Assembly: GCA_963701375.1 (NCBI GenBank)
Contig: CAVOZT010000004.1
Span: 930,001-994,000, forward strand
Direction: 5' to 3'
From: CAVXTF01 sp963701375
GTDB lineage: Bacteria; Actinomycetota; Acidimicrobiia; Acidimicrobiales; CAVXTF01
DNA: 64,000 nucleotides
The translations under genes and the position numbers were made by a program. The notes under the pieces are model-generated. The model was not told the DNA's origin, did no database searches, and saw only the letters and a list, made by a program, of their open reading frames with translations. Each line of letters begins with the position of its first letter. Position 1 is the stretch's first letter. Of this stretch, positions 1-8,403 are shown piece after piece.

Positions 1-2
1 AC

Positions 3-305
3 AAGGCGGTGGCCGACGAAAAGTTCATCGTTCCGCGCCGGATCGCGTTGGGCAACCTGAAGCTCTGTGGTGTCCTGCTCGCGTACCAGCCACCAGAAGC
101 GTTGGAATTTCTGAAGACGGGCATGGGTTGGAATTTCGCTTCTGGTGAGCTGGGCGAGCGGGTCATGCGCGAGATCGTGGACCTGGTCCTAGGTCAAAAG
201 ATCAAGCCGGTGGTAGGCCGGGTCGTGGGATTCGAAGATCTTCCCTCCGCGATTGACGCCATGGCGAACCGGCAGACGATCGGGAGGACCATCGTCACGG
301 TTTAG
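3..305 (+). CDS. Medium-chain alcohol dehydrogenase/quinone reductase family protein, C-terminal part
   Basis: The frame is open at the left edge, so only about 100 C-terminal residues are visible. They resemble the end of a medium-chain dehydrogenase/reductase: the tail of the cofactor domain, then a closing stretch (FEDLPSAIDAM, then GRTIV) typical of the last strands of the GroES-like fold in zinc-dependent alcohol dehydrogenases and quinone oxidoreductases. Such enzymes use NAD(P)H on alcohols, aldehydes or enones; the substrate cannot be told because the zinc and cofactor motifs lie outside the window. A GTG at position 9 is in frame but would remove the family's core, so it is unlikely to be the start. 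It ends 17 bases before a convergent sulfotransferase. Confidence 0.8.
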   Translation, partial: KAVADEKFIVPRRIALGNLKLCGVLLAYQPPEALEFLKTGMGWNFASGELGERVMREIVDLVLGQKIKPVVGRVVGFEDLPSAIDAMANRQTIGRTIVTV

Positions 306-322
306 ACCTGAGCTGGCTCGGC

Positions 323-1498
323 TTACGGAAGCTTCTCGTCGGGGACGTCGAAGAATTCTTGGTATGGACGCATCCGTTCCCGGAGAGCTCCGGCGTCGAG
401 TCCGGTGTCCGCAAAGGAATAGGTGTGTCCGCCGTACTTTTCTTGGGGATGCGCGGCCAGGAAGCTACGCATGCGCGCTTCGGCTTCGTCCGAGAGCTCG
501 ATTCCGAGGCGCTCATAGATGTTGTTGACGACCGCCATCGGGTTGTTCAGAAAGTCACCGAATAGCACATCGACCGCCTGGCTCGCCGGAATCGTGCCGT
601 CGCGTCTTGCCGCCACAGCGCGGTCGAGTCCAACCGCCACGTCCTCCGCCCACCCTCGAGCTGCCTCGGCGATCGACACCTCGTCGCTCGCCAGGCGTCG
701 CAGCAGATCGGTCAAGGATGCGAGAGAACAGAGGACGCGTACAGGATCTCGGTGGGTGTTGATGACAAGAGCGCCCGGATATTCGCCCATCAAGGACCAG
801 GGCGCCCAAAGGTGCGCCGGCGATTTGATCACCCAACGTTCTCCCGGATGAGCAGACTGAAGGTGTTGCAGGAACGTCCTGTGGTACCGATACGCCGAGG
901 CCATGTCGGTTTCATGGAGCAGCCAGTGCTGATAAGAGGGAACCCTGTACTGGGTGGGGAAGATCATGCTGCGGAAGTCGCCGCCGGTGATCCGCACGCA
1001 TTCCTGGCCGAGGCGAGCCCCCAGCTCGTGCATCCCGAGGAAGCCCGGGATCAAGAGCTCGGTGGATTCGAGCGTTGATTGGACCTCGTCGATCCTCGGA
1101 TCAGATTCGTAAGTAGCGGTCTCAGGCGGTGGCCAAGGTCGATCCACCTCCCAGGTAAGAGGGACGCGGTTTGCGGGGTCCTGGGCGAGCACTCCGAACA
1201 AGATGGTTGTCCCGGTCCTGGGTTGGCCGAGGATGACGATTGGCGGGCGAATGTCGCGCTCTGAGATTTCGGGGTTCCGCTTGCTCCAGTCGACGATGCG
1301 AAGCCGGTTGCTCAGGTAGTCGACGATCTCTGCAGAGACAATTGCCCTGCCGAGCTCGTTCAGAGCGGCCTCAGTGTTGAGAGAGTCGACCAGTCGGTCA
1401 GCTCCCTCCCTCCAGCTTCCGGGACCCAGGTCGTCGAGCTCCGTCGATCGGTGAGCCTCCTCCAAGAGCTGGTCGACGTGGATCGCTTGCTCTGCCAT
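323..1498 (-). CDS. Sulfotransferase family protein
   Basis: A 391-residue protein of the PAPS-dependent sulfotransferase superfamily common in actinobacteria. Near residue 90 it has PIVILGQPRTGTT, the P-loop-like 5'-phosphosulfate binding loop. Further on, VIKSPAHLWAPW and INTHRDPVRV correspond to the conserved core helix and the 3'-phosphate binding region with its Arg. It would transfer a sulfuryl group to a hydroxylated lipid, sterol or other small molecule; the acceptor is unknown. It has no signal peptide or membrane segment, so it is cytosolic. The ATG start is 1498, and it is convergent with the partial dehydrogenase to its left. The steroid/lipid-type neighbours (SDR, P450) agree with a role in hydrophobic substrate metabolism, which is inference. 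Confidence 0.87.
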   Translation of the reverse strand: MAEQAIHVDQLLEEAHRSTELDDLGPGSWREGADRLVDSLNTEAALNELGRAIVSAEIVDYLSNRLRIVDWSKRNPEISERDIRPPIVILGQPRTGTTILFGVLAQDPANRVPLTWEVDRPWPPPETATYESDPRIDEVQSTLESTELLIPGFLGMHELGARLGQECVRITGGDFRSMIFPTQYRVPSYQHWLLHETDMASAYRYHRTFLQHLQSAHPGERWVIKSPAHLWAPWSLMGEYPGALVINTHRDPVRVLCSLASLTDLLRRLASDEVSIAEAARGWAEDVAVGLDRAVAARRDGTIPASQAVDVLFGDFLNNPMAVVNNIYERLGIELSDEAEARMRSFLAAHPQEKYGGHTYSFADTGLDAGALRERMRPYQEFFDVPDEKLP

Positions 1499-1605
1499 GA
1501 ATCCCCTCGATCAAGCCGCCTGAAAGTGTCGACGCGGACGATACCGAAGTGCGAGAAGCAACGCCTCGTTCTCGCAGCGCTCCTATCGGCCAAGGCGTGA
1601 CCCGA

Positions 1606-2085
1606 TCAGGGCAGGTTTCGAATCATGGTGCGTTCGTGGAGCCAAGGATCGGAACCAGCCGAAATGCCGGCATCCACAAACCCGTTCCTCGCGTAGAGCG
1701 CCAGTGCTCGTTCGTTTTCTTGGCGAACGCACAGAACGAGCCGCGATGCCCCCTGCCGCTGCGCCCAAGCCGCGGTTTCCTCGATGAGGGCGTCTCCCGC
1801 ACCCATACCACGAGCTGTGGGGGAAACCCACATCGAGATGAGCTCCACCTGCCCGCCCGCCGGGGCTGTCGCGCTCGCCATTCCGATCGCCTGACCGTCG
1901 AGGAACGCAAGAAGATTGAAAGGGACCGCTGAGAGGCGGTTCCGCCAGCGTCCTTCTGAATCGTGTGTTCCGGTCCAGTCCGCCAGAGTAGATCTGAAAG
2001 CATCCGGTGCTTCAGCGAGAGCAGACAGCCTGAGTTCGCGCCACTGAGCCCAATCGTCCGCGGTGATCGCTCTGACGCAGATCAT
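1606..2085 (-). CDS. GNAT family N-acetyltransferase
   Basis: About 160 residues with the GNAT fold. The acetyl-CoA binding loop is visible as VSPTARGMGAGDALIEE (motif A, R/Q-x-x-G-x-A/G type), followed by a C-terminal ALALYARNGF segment typical of motif B. It would acetylate an amine on a small molecule or protein N-terminus; the substrate is unknown. I prefer the ATG at 2085 (MICVRAI), which has an AGGA five bases upstream. A GTG at 2100 would add five residues. The gene is divergent from the SDR at 2135. Confidence 0.83.
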   Translation of the reverse strand: MICVRAITADDWAQWRELRLSALAEAPDAFRSTLADWTGTHDSEGRWRNRLSAVPFNLLAFLDGQAIGMASATAPAGGQVELISMWVSPTARGMGAGDALIEETAAWAQRQGASRLVLCVRQENERALALYARNGFVDAGISAGSDPWLHERTMIRNLP

Positions 2086-2134
2086 CTCGTCCTCACACAC
2101 CGCAGCTCACACACCGAAGAAGGTTCAGGCGACG

Positions 2135-3004
2135 TTGCCGGACCATGATCCGACCTACCATGAAACCATCGATCGTCCCACAGCATTCGTCACGGGAGCG
2201 AGCCGCGGCATCGGCAGGGCCACCGCGATTGCTTTGGCTCGGGTGGGTTTCGACGTCGCCGTCACTGCACGAACCCTTAAAGAGGGCGACGGCGTGGACG
2301 AATCCGATACAGGCGGAGGCCGGGTGCTTCCGGGGAGCCTCGACACAACTGCGGCCGAGGTCGAGGCTGAGGACCGGAGATCCCTCCCGCTTGTAGCAGA
2401 TCTCCACGATCCGTCCTCGCTCATAGCTGCCGTCCGACGGGTGCTCGAGGTTTGGGGACGGATCGACGTACTCGTGAACAACGCCGTGGACACTGGACCG
2501 GGGAGCATGGTGCCGTTCGTCGATCTGACCATCGAGCAGCTCGAACGGAAACTCTTCGCCAACGCCGTGGCACAGGCGATCGTCATAAAGGCGGTGCTAC
2601 CTACGATGCTCGCAGCCGGGAGCGGTGTGATCATCGATGTCTCATCACACGTGGCAACGGGTGACCCGCCGGCACCCGTCGGTAAGGGAGGATGGGGACT
2701 CGGGTACGCCGCGTCAAAGGCCGCATTCCATCGGTTTGCGCCGATTCTTGCCGTTGAGCTCGAAGGCGTCGGGATCCGTATCCACAACGTCGACCCCGGG
2801 TACGTCGAGACAGAACGGCAGAAGGTCAACGCCGCCGCCTTGGGATTGGAGGGTCGTTACTCCGGCGCACCACCGTCGGTACCCGCTGCGGTAATCGCCT
2901 GGCTTGCGAGCGATCCCGCCGCAAAGGGGTTGAACGGTAAGACCGTTGAGGCACAGCGCTTCGCGCTCGAGCACGGCCTCCATCCGGATTGGCGGCATCG
3001 GTAG
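2135..3004 (+). CDS. SDR family NAD(P)-dependent oxidoreductase
   Basis: Classical short-chain dehydrogenase/reductase. The N-terminal TGASRGIG is the dinucleotide-binding loop, VNNAV corresponds to the NNAG motif, and the catalytic region has VSSHVA followed by YAASKAA (Tyr-x-x-x-Lys). A loop rich in Asp and Gly (about 30 residues) between strand 2 and strand 3 is longer than usual. The start is uncertain: a GTG at 2063 is in frame but adds about 24 unlikely residues overlapping the divergent acetyltransferase, so the TTG at 2135 is chosen. The product is cytosolic; the substrate (alcohol or ketone) is unknown. It is followed closely by a VOC protein on the same strand, perhaps co-transcribed. 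Confidence 0.85.
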   Translation: MPDHDPTYHETIDRPTAFVTGASRGIGRATAIALARVGFDVAVTARTLKEGDGVDESDTGGGRVLPGSLDTTAAEVEAEDRRSLPLVADLHDPSSLIAAVRRVLEVWGRIDVLVNNAVDTGPGSMVPFVDLTIEQLERKLFANAVAQAIVIKAVLPTMLAAGSGVIIDVSSHVATGDPPAPVGKGGWGLGYAASKAAFHRFAPILAVELEGVGIRIHNVDPGYVETERQKVNAAALGLEGRYSGAPPSVPAAVIAWLASDPAAKGLNGKTVEAQRFALEHGLHPDWRHR

Positions 3005-3061
3005 CTCGCATCGATGTTCGCCGTACGATGTCCCGATCGTGCGTCTATTCAATGGTGGACC

Positions 3062-3556
3062 GTGACGATCAGATCCTTGGCTCATACGGGCGTATGCGTT
3101 CCCGATGTCGAAGAGGCGGTCGCCTGGTACCGGGACGTGATCGGGATGAAGGTTCTTTCACCTCCTTATCTCATGTCGGGCCCGGCCATCGAGCGAGACA
3201 TGGGGGAGCTCGTTCCCGGTTTGTCGTTGAGAGCCGCCATCGTCGGATTCGAGCGATCGGACCACGTTCTAGAGCTCCTCGAATACCCTGGGAACCGGGC
3301 CGGTGATCCGCACCGCGTCTTGAGCGACCTCGGAATCAGCCACATTGGACTGGTGTGCGACGACCTTGCCGCCACGCGCTCAGATCTCGAGCAGCGAGGT
3401 GTGCGGTTCTTGACCACGGGCATTGCCGGCATCGCCGGTTTGCGCACGACCTGGTTCGAGGATCCGTACGGGACGGTGTTCATCCTCATGGAGAAGGAAG
3501 ACGCCGAAAGACCCTATTGGCGTCAAACGCTTCCTGTCGGGCGATCCCGAGATTAG
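3062..3556 (+). CDS. VOC (glyoxalase/bleomycin resistance/dioxygenase superfamily) protein
   Basis: About 164 residues with two beta-alpha-beta-beta-beta units of the vicinal oxygen chelate fold. The first begins SLAHTGVCVPDVEEAVAWYR, and its His is a likely metal ligand. The second begins SHIGLVCDDL, with a later FEDPYGTVFILME supplying a terminal Glu. Similar proteins act as glyoxalase I, methylmalonyl-CoA epimerase or ring-cleaving dioxygenases, and nothing here separates these. The GTG at 3062 is favoured because the domain begins at once; an ATG at 3014 would add 16 residues without homology. It lies 57 bases after the SDR and probably shares its transcript. Confidence 0.8.
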   Translation: MTIRSLAHTGVCVPDVEEAVAWYRDVIGMKVLSPPYLMSGPAIERDMGELVPGLSLRAAIVGFERSDHVLELLEYPGNRAGDPHRVLSDLGISHIGLVCDDLAATRSDLEQRGVRFLTTGIAGIAGLRTTWFEDPYGTVFILMEKEDAERPYWRQTLPVGRSRD

Positions 3557-3616
3557 GGACTAGTGTTCGGTGCGAACAGAAAATCGACGAACAGACGACC
3601 GAAAGGGGGAGACACA

Positions 3617-3694
3617 ATGCGTGCAATCGACTCAAGACGGTCCAGCGCGACCGTCGTCTTCTTCCTTTTCCGTTCACAGCTCGCATCCTGCTGA
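3617..3694 (+). CDS. Possible leader peptide (25 residues) upstream of rsgA
   Basis: A short ORF of 25 residues (MRAIDSRRSS...FRSQLASC) preceded by a strong purine-rich ribosome binding site (AAGGGGGAG, five bases from the ATG). It sits alone in the 180-base gap before rsgA and ends in a Cys codon next to its stop. Actinobacteria are known to use short upstream peptides ending in Cys for attenuation control; that this one acts so is inference. It could also be chance, because the peptide has no other support. Confidence 0.35.
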   Translation: MRAIDSRRSSATVVFFLFRSQLASC

Positions 3695-3736
3695 CGTACT
3701 GACTCCAGGAGCGGGCCAGCTCCAAGGAGTCTTCTG

Positions 3737-4765
3737 TTGTCACAACTGATTCATCCCGGCGCTCTCGCATCCCTTGGGTGGAGCGAGCGCGTGGCGGCGC
3801 TTTACGCCGAGCTCGCCGGTGACTCTGATGTTCCAGCCAGAGTTGTGCGAGTCGAGCGCAGCCAGTCCGTCGTGGTGGGACCTGACGGACTAGATGTCCT
3901 CGCTGATGCAGCCGTGTTGCCGTCCGTAGGTGACTGGGTCGTTCTGAACGACCGCGCAATCTGCCAAGTGATGCCGCGCTGGTCAGAGCTGAACCGCCGA
4001 GATCCGGAACGTCCCGGCGAGCAGACCCTCGCAAGCAACATCGACCTCGTCATGATCGTCGCACCAGCCGACCGTCTCAGCCATTCCCGCGTAGAGCGAG
4101 AATTGGCGGTGGCTTGGGACAGCGGTGCTCGTCCGGTTGTATTGCTGACCAAGATCGATCTCGCTGCGCCGGATCTCCATGCCGAGTTGCAGGAGCGGTT
4201 GGTCGGCGTCAACGTGATCGCTTCCAGCGTCGTGACGTCGGAAGGGGTCGACGAAATTCTCTGCATGCTCCGTCCCGACAGGACCGCGGTGCTTCTCGGG
4301 CCGTCTGGTGCCGGCAAGTCCAGTTTGGCCAATGCCCTTCTCGGAGCGGAGGTACTTGCGACGGCTGAGGTTCGCGATGCAGACAAGAGGGGGCGGCACA
4401 CGACTGCGTCGAGGCAGCTTCTCGCTGTTCCGGGTGGCGGGGTGATAATCGACACACCAGGCTTGAGAAGCCTCGGCTTGGCGAGCGACGTGGGCCTGGA
4501 CGCTGTGTTCCCCGAGATCGAACAGGAGGCGTCACAGTGCCGCTTCTCTGATTGTCGTCACGAGGTCGAGCCCGGGTGCGCAGTACTGGCTGCGATTAGA
4601 GAGAGTCGCCTCGACCCAGGAAGGTTCGCGAGCTTCCGCAAGCTCCAGCGCGAGCTTGCCGCAGAACGCCTGCGTCGAGACCCACGCCAGCGCCGGGAGG
4701 AGCTGAAGATCTGGAAGGCTCGTGCAAAGGCCGCCAAGACCTACGACAAGCGGCGACTCCGGTAA
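3737..4765 (+). CDS. rsgA: Ribosome small subunit-dependent GTPase A
   Basis: A 342-residue circularly permuted GTPase that matures the 30S subunit. Order seen: N-terminal OB-fold, with VGDWVVL; LTKID (G4, before the P-loop as expected for the permuted fold); LLGPSGAGKSSLANALLG (G1, about residue 187); DTPGLRSLGL (G3); then a zinc-binding C-terminus with C-x-x-x-x-C-x-H-x-x-x-x-x-C (CRFSDCRHEVEPGC). All elements of RsgA/YjeQ are present at normal length. Translation starts at TTG 3737, supported by AAGGAG seven bases upstream. The protein is cytosolic and ribosome-associated. It is convergent with the MetF-like gene, only eight bases apart. Confidence 0.96.
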   Translation: MSQLIHPGALASLGWSERVAALYAELAGDSDVPARVVRVERSQSVVVGPDGLDVLADAAVLPSVGDWVVLNDRAICQVMPRWSELNRRDPERPGEQTLASNIDLVMIVAPADRLSHSRVERELAVAWDSGARPVVLLTKIDLAAPDLHAELQERLVGVNVIASSVVTSEGVDEILCMLRPDRTAVLLGPSGAGKSSLANALLGAEVLATAEVRDADKRGRHTTASRQLLAVPGGGVIIDTPGLRSLGLASDVGLDAVFPEIEQEASQCRFSDCRHEVEPGCAVLAAIRESRLDPGRFASFRKLQRELAAERLRRDPRQRREELKIWKARAKAAKTYDKRRLR

Positions 4766-4773
4766 CGGTCAGC

Positions 4774-5595
4774 TCAGTCTGGTGCCATCCGTTCGCGTCG
4801 GCGCCAGCCGTCCCTCTCCAGTCGAGACGCGACCGCCCGGTACCGGCCAACCGGAATCAGGTGCACGCCATCGAACGCTCCGCTGGCCTCGATCCGAGTC
4901 ATGAAGGAGCAAGCGAGATCCACGCCGGCATCGGGGTCACTCGCGAGGTCATCGATCAGCCGGCGTGGAAGCTCGATCTGATTCGTGGCCTGGGTCAATT
5001 GCTTTGCCATGTTCACGCTCGCGACGACGAGCACACCCGCGAACACCTTGCCGTCGAATCTCAGCGAGTCCCTCCAGCGGAGCATCCTGTCGAGGTCGAA
5101 GGAGGCTTGCACAAGCAGGAAGTCAGCTTCTCGTTTCCAGTCGGGAAGAGGTGCCGTCCGGCTGGTGACACCCACGCTGAACGGACCATGACCGACGAAG
5201 GCGTCCGACGCCCCGAATGAGCGGACCTCTTCCAGCATCGCGTGCACGTTGAGGTCATTGGAACGACCCCCGGACGCCGGTTGGTCGCCAAACACGCACA
5301 GGAAACGGTCAACTCCGTAGGCTGCGGCCGTCAGCAGATCACGACGGAAACCCAGCCGGTTACGGTCCCTGCAATTGAGACAGGCGACCGATCTGACGCC
5401 CATGTTCGCCACTTCGTGTGCGACGGCAATGCTCGATACTGTTGCTCGCCCGAGGTGGTTGTCCGGTATCAGGAACGAGTCTGTCACCGGGGCGAGCACA
5501 CCGACCTGATGGCGCACGCGCGTCAGGTCGGGCTTCGTTGCCGGTTCGATCTCCGAGATGACCTCGAATGAGGGGCTGATCATGCGAGAGGTCAA
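4774..5595 (-). CDS. Methylenetetrahydrofolate reductase-like protein
   Basis: About 273 residues with the TIM-barrel pattern of the MTHFR family. An N-terminal PSFEVISEIEP carries the catalytic-type Glu, CLNCRDRNR is the flavin-binding region, and a late segment (ACSFMTRIEASGAFDGVHL) matches the family's C-terminal barrel strands. The family reduces 5,10-methylene-THF to 5-methyl-THF with FAD, feeding methionine synthesis. This copy is divergent from canonical MetF, so it may act on another C1 carrier. Its ATG overlaps the stop of the ABC ATPase by four bases, so it is the last gene of the transporter operon, suggesting that a C1 unit from an imported amino acid or derivative is processed. 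Confidence 0.75.
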   Translation of the reverse strand: MTSRMISPSFEVISEIEPATKPDLTRVRHQVGVLAPVTDSFLIPDNHLGRATVSSIAVAHEVANMGVRSVACLNCRDRNRLGFRRDLLTAAAYGVDRFLCVFGDQPASGGRSNDLNVHAMLEEVRSFGASDAFVGHGPFSVGVTSRTAPLPDWKREADFLLVQASFDLDRMLRWRDSLRFDGKVFAGVLVVASVNMAKQLTQATNQIELPRRLIDDLASDPDAGVDLACSFMTRIEASGAFDGVHLIPVGRYRAVASRLERDGWRRRERMAPD

Positions 5596-6371
5596 AGCAC
5601 CTTGGAGAGGAACAGCTTGGTGCGTTCCTGTTTGGGATTGGCGAGAACGACTTTGGGATCCCCACTTTCGACAACTACGCCGCTGTCCATGAATACAAGC
5701 GTGTCACCGACCTCGCGGGCGAATCCCATTTCATGCGTGACAACGATCATTGTCATGCCTTCCTCGGCTAGACCGCGCATGACATCGAGAACGTCTCCAA
5801 CCAATTCGGGATCAAGCGCCGAGGTGGGCTCGTCGAACAGCATTAGCTTAGGTTCCATCGCGAGAGCGCGGGCGATTGCGACCCGTTGCTGTTGCCCTCC
5901 AGACAACTGGTTTGGGTAGTTCTTGACCTTGTCGGCTAGACCAACCCGCTGTAAGAGCGCGTTCGCCCGCTCCCTAACGGTTGCTGCAGGCTCTTTGTTG
6001 ACCCAGACAGGCCCGGACATGACGTTGTCAAGCACTGTCATATGTGGGAAAAGGTTGAAACGCTGGAAAACCATTCCAATCTTTGAACGCATGCCACAGA
6101 TCTCTTTGTCATGAAGTTCGTACAGACGATTGCCGTGTTGCCGGTATCCGACAAGATCTCCGTCAACCGAGAGCTCGCCCCCGTCAATCTTCTCGAGATG
6201 GTTGATGCACCGAATGAAGGTACTCTTGCCAGAACCTGAGGGACCGATCAGACAGAGAACCTCGCCTCTCTTGACGGCAATGTCGATTCCCCGCAGCACT
6301 TCGAGACGCCCGAAACTCTTGCGGACCTGACGGGCCTCCACCATCGGTGTAAGAGTGCTCGGCTCATTCAT
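5592..6371 (-). CDS. Polar amino acid ABC transporter ATP-binding protein
   Basis: A 259-residue ATPase of the GlnQ/HisP type. Walker A GPSGSGKS is at residues 43-50, the Q-loop lies in GMVFQRFNLFPHMTV, the signature is LSGGQQQRVAIARAL, Walker B is LMLFDEPTSALDPEL, and the H-loop is VVTHEMGFA. All catalytic residues are intact. It powers the permease encoded just upstream: its start overlaps the permease's end by eight bases, and its stop overlaps the MetF-like start by four bases, so translation is likely coupled. The PHMTVLDNVM segment is typical of the polar amino acid uptake family. Confidence 0.95.
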   Translation of the reverse strand: MNEPSTLTPMVEARQVRKSFGRLEVLRGIDIAVKRGEVLCLIGPSGSGKSTFIRCINHLEKIDGGELSVDGDLVGYRQHGNRLYELHDKEICGMRSKIGMVFQRFNLFPHMTVLDNVMSGPVWVNKEPAATVRERANALLQRVGLADKVKNYPNQLSGGQQQRVAIARALAMEPKLMLFDEPTSALDPELVGDVLDVMRGLAEEGMTMIVVTHEMGFAREVGDTLVFMDSGVVVESGDPKVVLANPKQERTKLFLSKVL

Positions 6372-7380
6372 GCGGTGCCACCCATGGACCTGCAGTTAGC
6401 GGAGGAATTGGAGCGTTCCGGACAGGGAGGAGCAACTGGCGGGTTCGCTGCCAAGGTGTCAGTGGAAGCGAACGTGCGGAGCCCCGAGCATAGTGTCGCT
6501 CGATGTAGAACTGGCCCACGGTGAGAACAGACGTAAAGAAGAGGTACCACAGACTGGCAACCACCAGTAGCGGGACGATCTGATAGTTGGCGTTCGAGAT
6601 GTTCTGCGAAGCGGTGAAAAGATCGCTCAGCGCTATCGTGTAGACCAAGGATGTCGTCTTCAACATCGAAATGGTCTCGTTTCCTGTCGGCGGGATGATG
6701 ACCCTCATAGCCTGAGGTAGGACGATTCGGCGCATCGTCTGAAGTTTGGACATGCCGAGGGAGTGAGCAGCTTCGTTCTGCCCCTCGTCAACCGAGATGA
6801 TCCCTGCACGAACAATCTCAGCCATGTATGCACCCTCGTTCAGAGCGAGTCCGAGTGCGCCCGCGACGAACGGCGTAACGAGCACATTCGCATTCACCCT
6901 GAAGAAAGCAGGGCCGAACGGAACGCCGAACGTCAGATGGGGGTACAGGTAACTGATCCCCACGTACCAGAAGAACAGCTGGACCAGAACCGGGGTGCCA
7001 CGAAAGAACCAGATGTAGAGCCACGACGACCCGGATAGCAAACGATTGGGTGACAACCGCATGATCGCCAGGATCACGCCCAGAATGATCCCGACTGCCA
7101 TGGCGATGACCGTCAGCTCGAGAGTGACCTCGATTCCCCTCAGAATGGGTGCCGCGAAAAGATACGTCCGCACCTCATCCCATTGGAAGCGACCTTCGGT
7201 CTGGTTCCCGCGTACAACCCTCGAAAACACCAGGCTGTTGAACAACATGGCAGTGAGCACGAGAATCACCGCCGCCGACACCCATCGGCCCGGGTGCCGC
7301 ACCGGTACAACCTTGACCGGACCGGGCTTGGCCGTCCTGTCGCCGTCTTCTCGACCGGCCGAGCCCGGTGGATCTGTCAT
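6364..7380 (-). CDS. Polar amino acid ABC transporter permease
   Basis: A 338-residue inner membrane protein of the HisM/GlnP type. There is an N-terminal transmembrane helix near residues 33-52, then about five helices. The EAA loop that docks the ATPase reads NEAAHSLGMSKLQTMRRIVLP. The long hydrophilic N-terminus (about 30 residues) and a Pro-rich C-terminus extend beyond the usual 220 residues. It forms the transport channel with the ATPase downstream and the lipoprotein binding protein upstream. A single permease gene implies a homodimer. Confidence 0.93.
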   Translation of the reverse strand: MTDPPGSAGREDGDRTAKPGPVKVVPVRHPGRWVSAAVILVLTAMLFNSLVFSRVVRGNQTEGRFQWDEVRTYLFAAPILRGIEVTLELTVIAMAVGIILGVILAIMRLSPNRLLSGSSWLYIWFFRGTPVLVQLFFWYVGISYLYPHLTFGVPFGPAFFRVNANVLVTPFVAGALGLALNEGAYMAEIVRAGIISVDEGQNEAAHSLGMSKLQTMRRIVLPQAMRVIIPPTGNETISMLKTTSLVYTIALSDLFTASQNISNANYQIVPLLVVASLWYLFFTSVLTVGQFYIERHYARGSARSLPLTPWQRTRQLLLPVRNAPIPPLTAGPWVAPHE

Positions 7381-7410
7381 TTACTTGTCCGCGGTCGACT
7401 TCCGCGTTCC

Positions 7411-8337
7411 TCAGCTAGTAGCGCCGTTGATCACTGATGTGGAAACTGCACCTGCCTGAATTCCCCACTTGGACAGGATCTTCATGTATACGCCGTTAGA
7501 GATGAGCAGGTTGACCGCCGCTTTCACCGGTGCGGCCATGCCGTTTCCCTTGGGAAAAGCGAATCCGTACGGCGCAACCGCGAATGCTTGCCCACTGTTC
7601 ATGAACACGCCGTTGGACATGGCGACGATATAAGCGGCCACCTGTGAGTCGGCGAATCCGACCTGAGCGCGACCGCTCGATACTGCAAGGTTTGCCTGGC
7701 TCTGATTGCCGTACGAAAGAACGGTCACCGTCGTTTTTCCGTTCTTCGTGCATGTCTTGGCCTGGGTCTCCGCGTCGGTTTGCTCCGTGGTGCCGTCCTC
7801 GACAGCCACTGTATGCCCACAAAGAGAATCGAGGCCGTTGAAGCCGGGTGCTCCAGATTTCACATAGAAACCTTCACCTGCCTGGAAGTATGTAACGAAG
7901 TCCACAACCTTCTGCCTGGCGAGTGTGTCGGTGAACGAAGAGTCACCCATGTCGTACTTGCCGCTTTGAAGCCCGGGGATGATGGTGGAGAAGGTTGCAT
8001 TCACCAAGGTGGCCTTGAGCCCAAGAACCTGGGTGATCGCCTTGGCCAGATCAGCGTCCATCCCGATGATCGTCGTGCCGTTAGAAGCAATGAACTCGTC
8101 GGGGGCGTAGGTAGCATCGAGAGCGATCGTCAGGCTCCCCTTCGATTTGACGGCCTGGGGCAATGTCGCCGCTATTGCGGCGTCCACGGATTGTGTCGGT
8201 ATCCCGGTGCCGTTGGTGCTTGCCTTGGCTGTAGTCGTCGGACTGCTCGAGTTACTGCTGCAGGCCGCTGCGAGCAACGCGACGGTACAGATCGCCACTC
8301 TTGGTGCGTTCTTCTTGAATCGCCGCTGTCTGAGCAC
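7411..8337 (-). CDS. Amino acid ABC transporter substrate-binding lipoprotein (family 3)
   Basis: A periplasm-type binding protein anchored by a lipid. A basic n-region, a hydrophobic stretch and the lipobox LLAAAC lead to a Ser/Thr-rich linker, followed by the two-lobe family 3 fold (SLTIALDATYAPDEF, ALDATYAPDEF being the typical strand 1 motif; later ADLAKAITQVLG and AVEDGTTEQT). The GTG at 8337 is preferred because GGAGG lies seven bases upstream and the signal peptide then has normal length. An ATG at 8391, also with a ribosome binding site, would add 18 residues. It delivers polar amino acids or related compounds to the permease. It lies 66 bases after the peptidase gene. Confidence 0.9.
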   Translation of the reverse strand: MLRQRRFKKNAPRVAICTVALLAAACSSNSSSPTTTAKASTNGTGIPTQSVDAAIAATLPQAVKSKGSLTIALDATYAPDEFIASNGTTIIGMDADLAKAITQVLGLKATLVNATFSTIIPGLQSGKYDMGDSSFTDTLARQKVVDFVTYFQAGEGFYVKSGAPGFNGLDSLCGHTVAVEDGTTEQTDAETQAKTCTKNGKTTVTVLSYGNQSQANLAVSSGRAQVGFADSQVAAYIVAMSNGVFMNSGQAFAVAPYGFAFPKGNGMAAPVKAAVNLLISNGVYMKILSKWGIQAGAVSTSVINGATS

Positions 8338-8403
8338 GTGCCATCCTCCACTCATTGTCGGATTTTGCGAGCATGGTCGAGTTCCTGACATGAGACTCCT
8401 TCG

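Noticed and set aside
2155..2829. Long minus-strand ORF opposite the SDR gene
   Set aside because: Shadow frame with Ser/Thr/Arg-rich composition and no homology; the plus frame has full SDR motifs.
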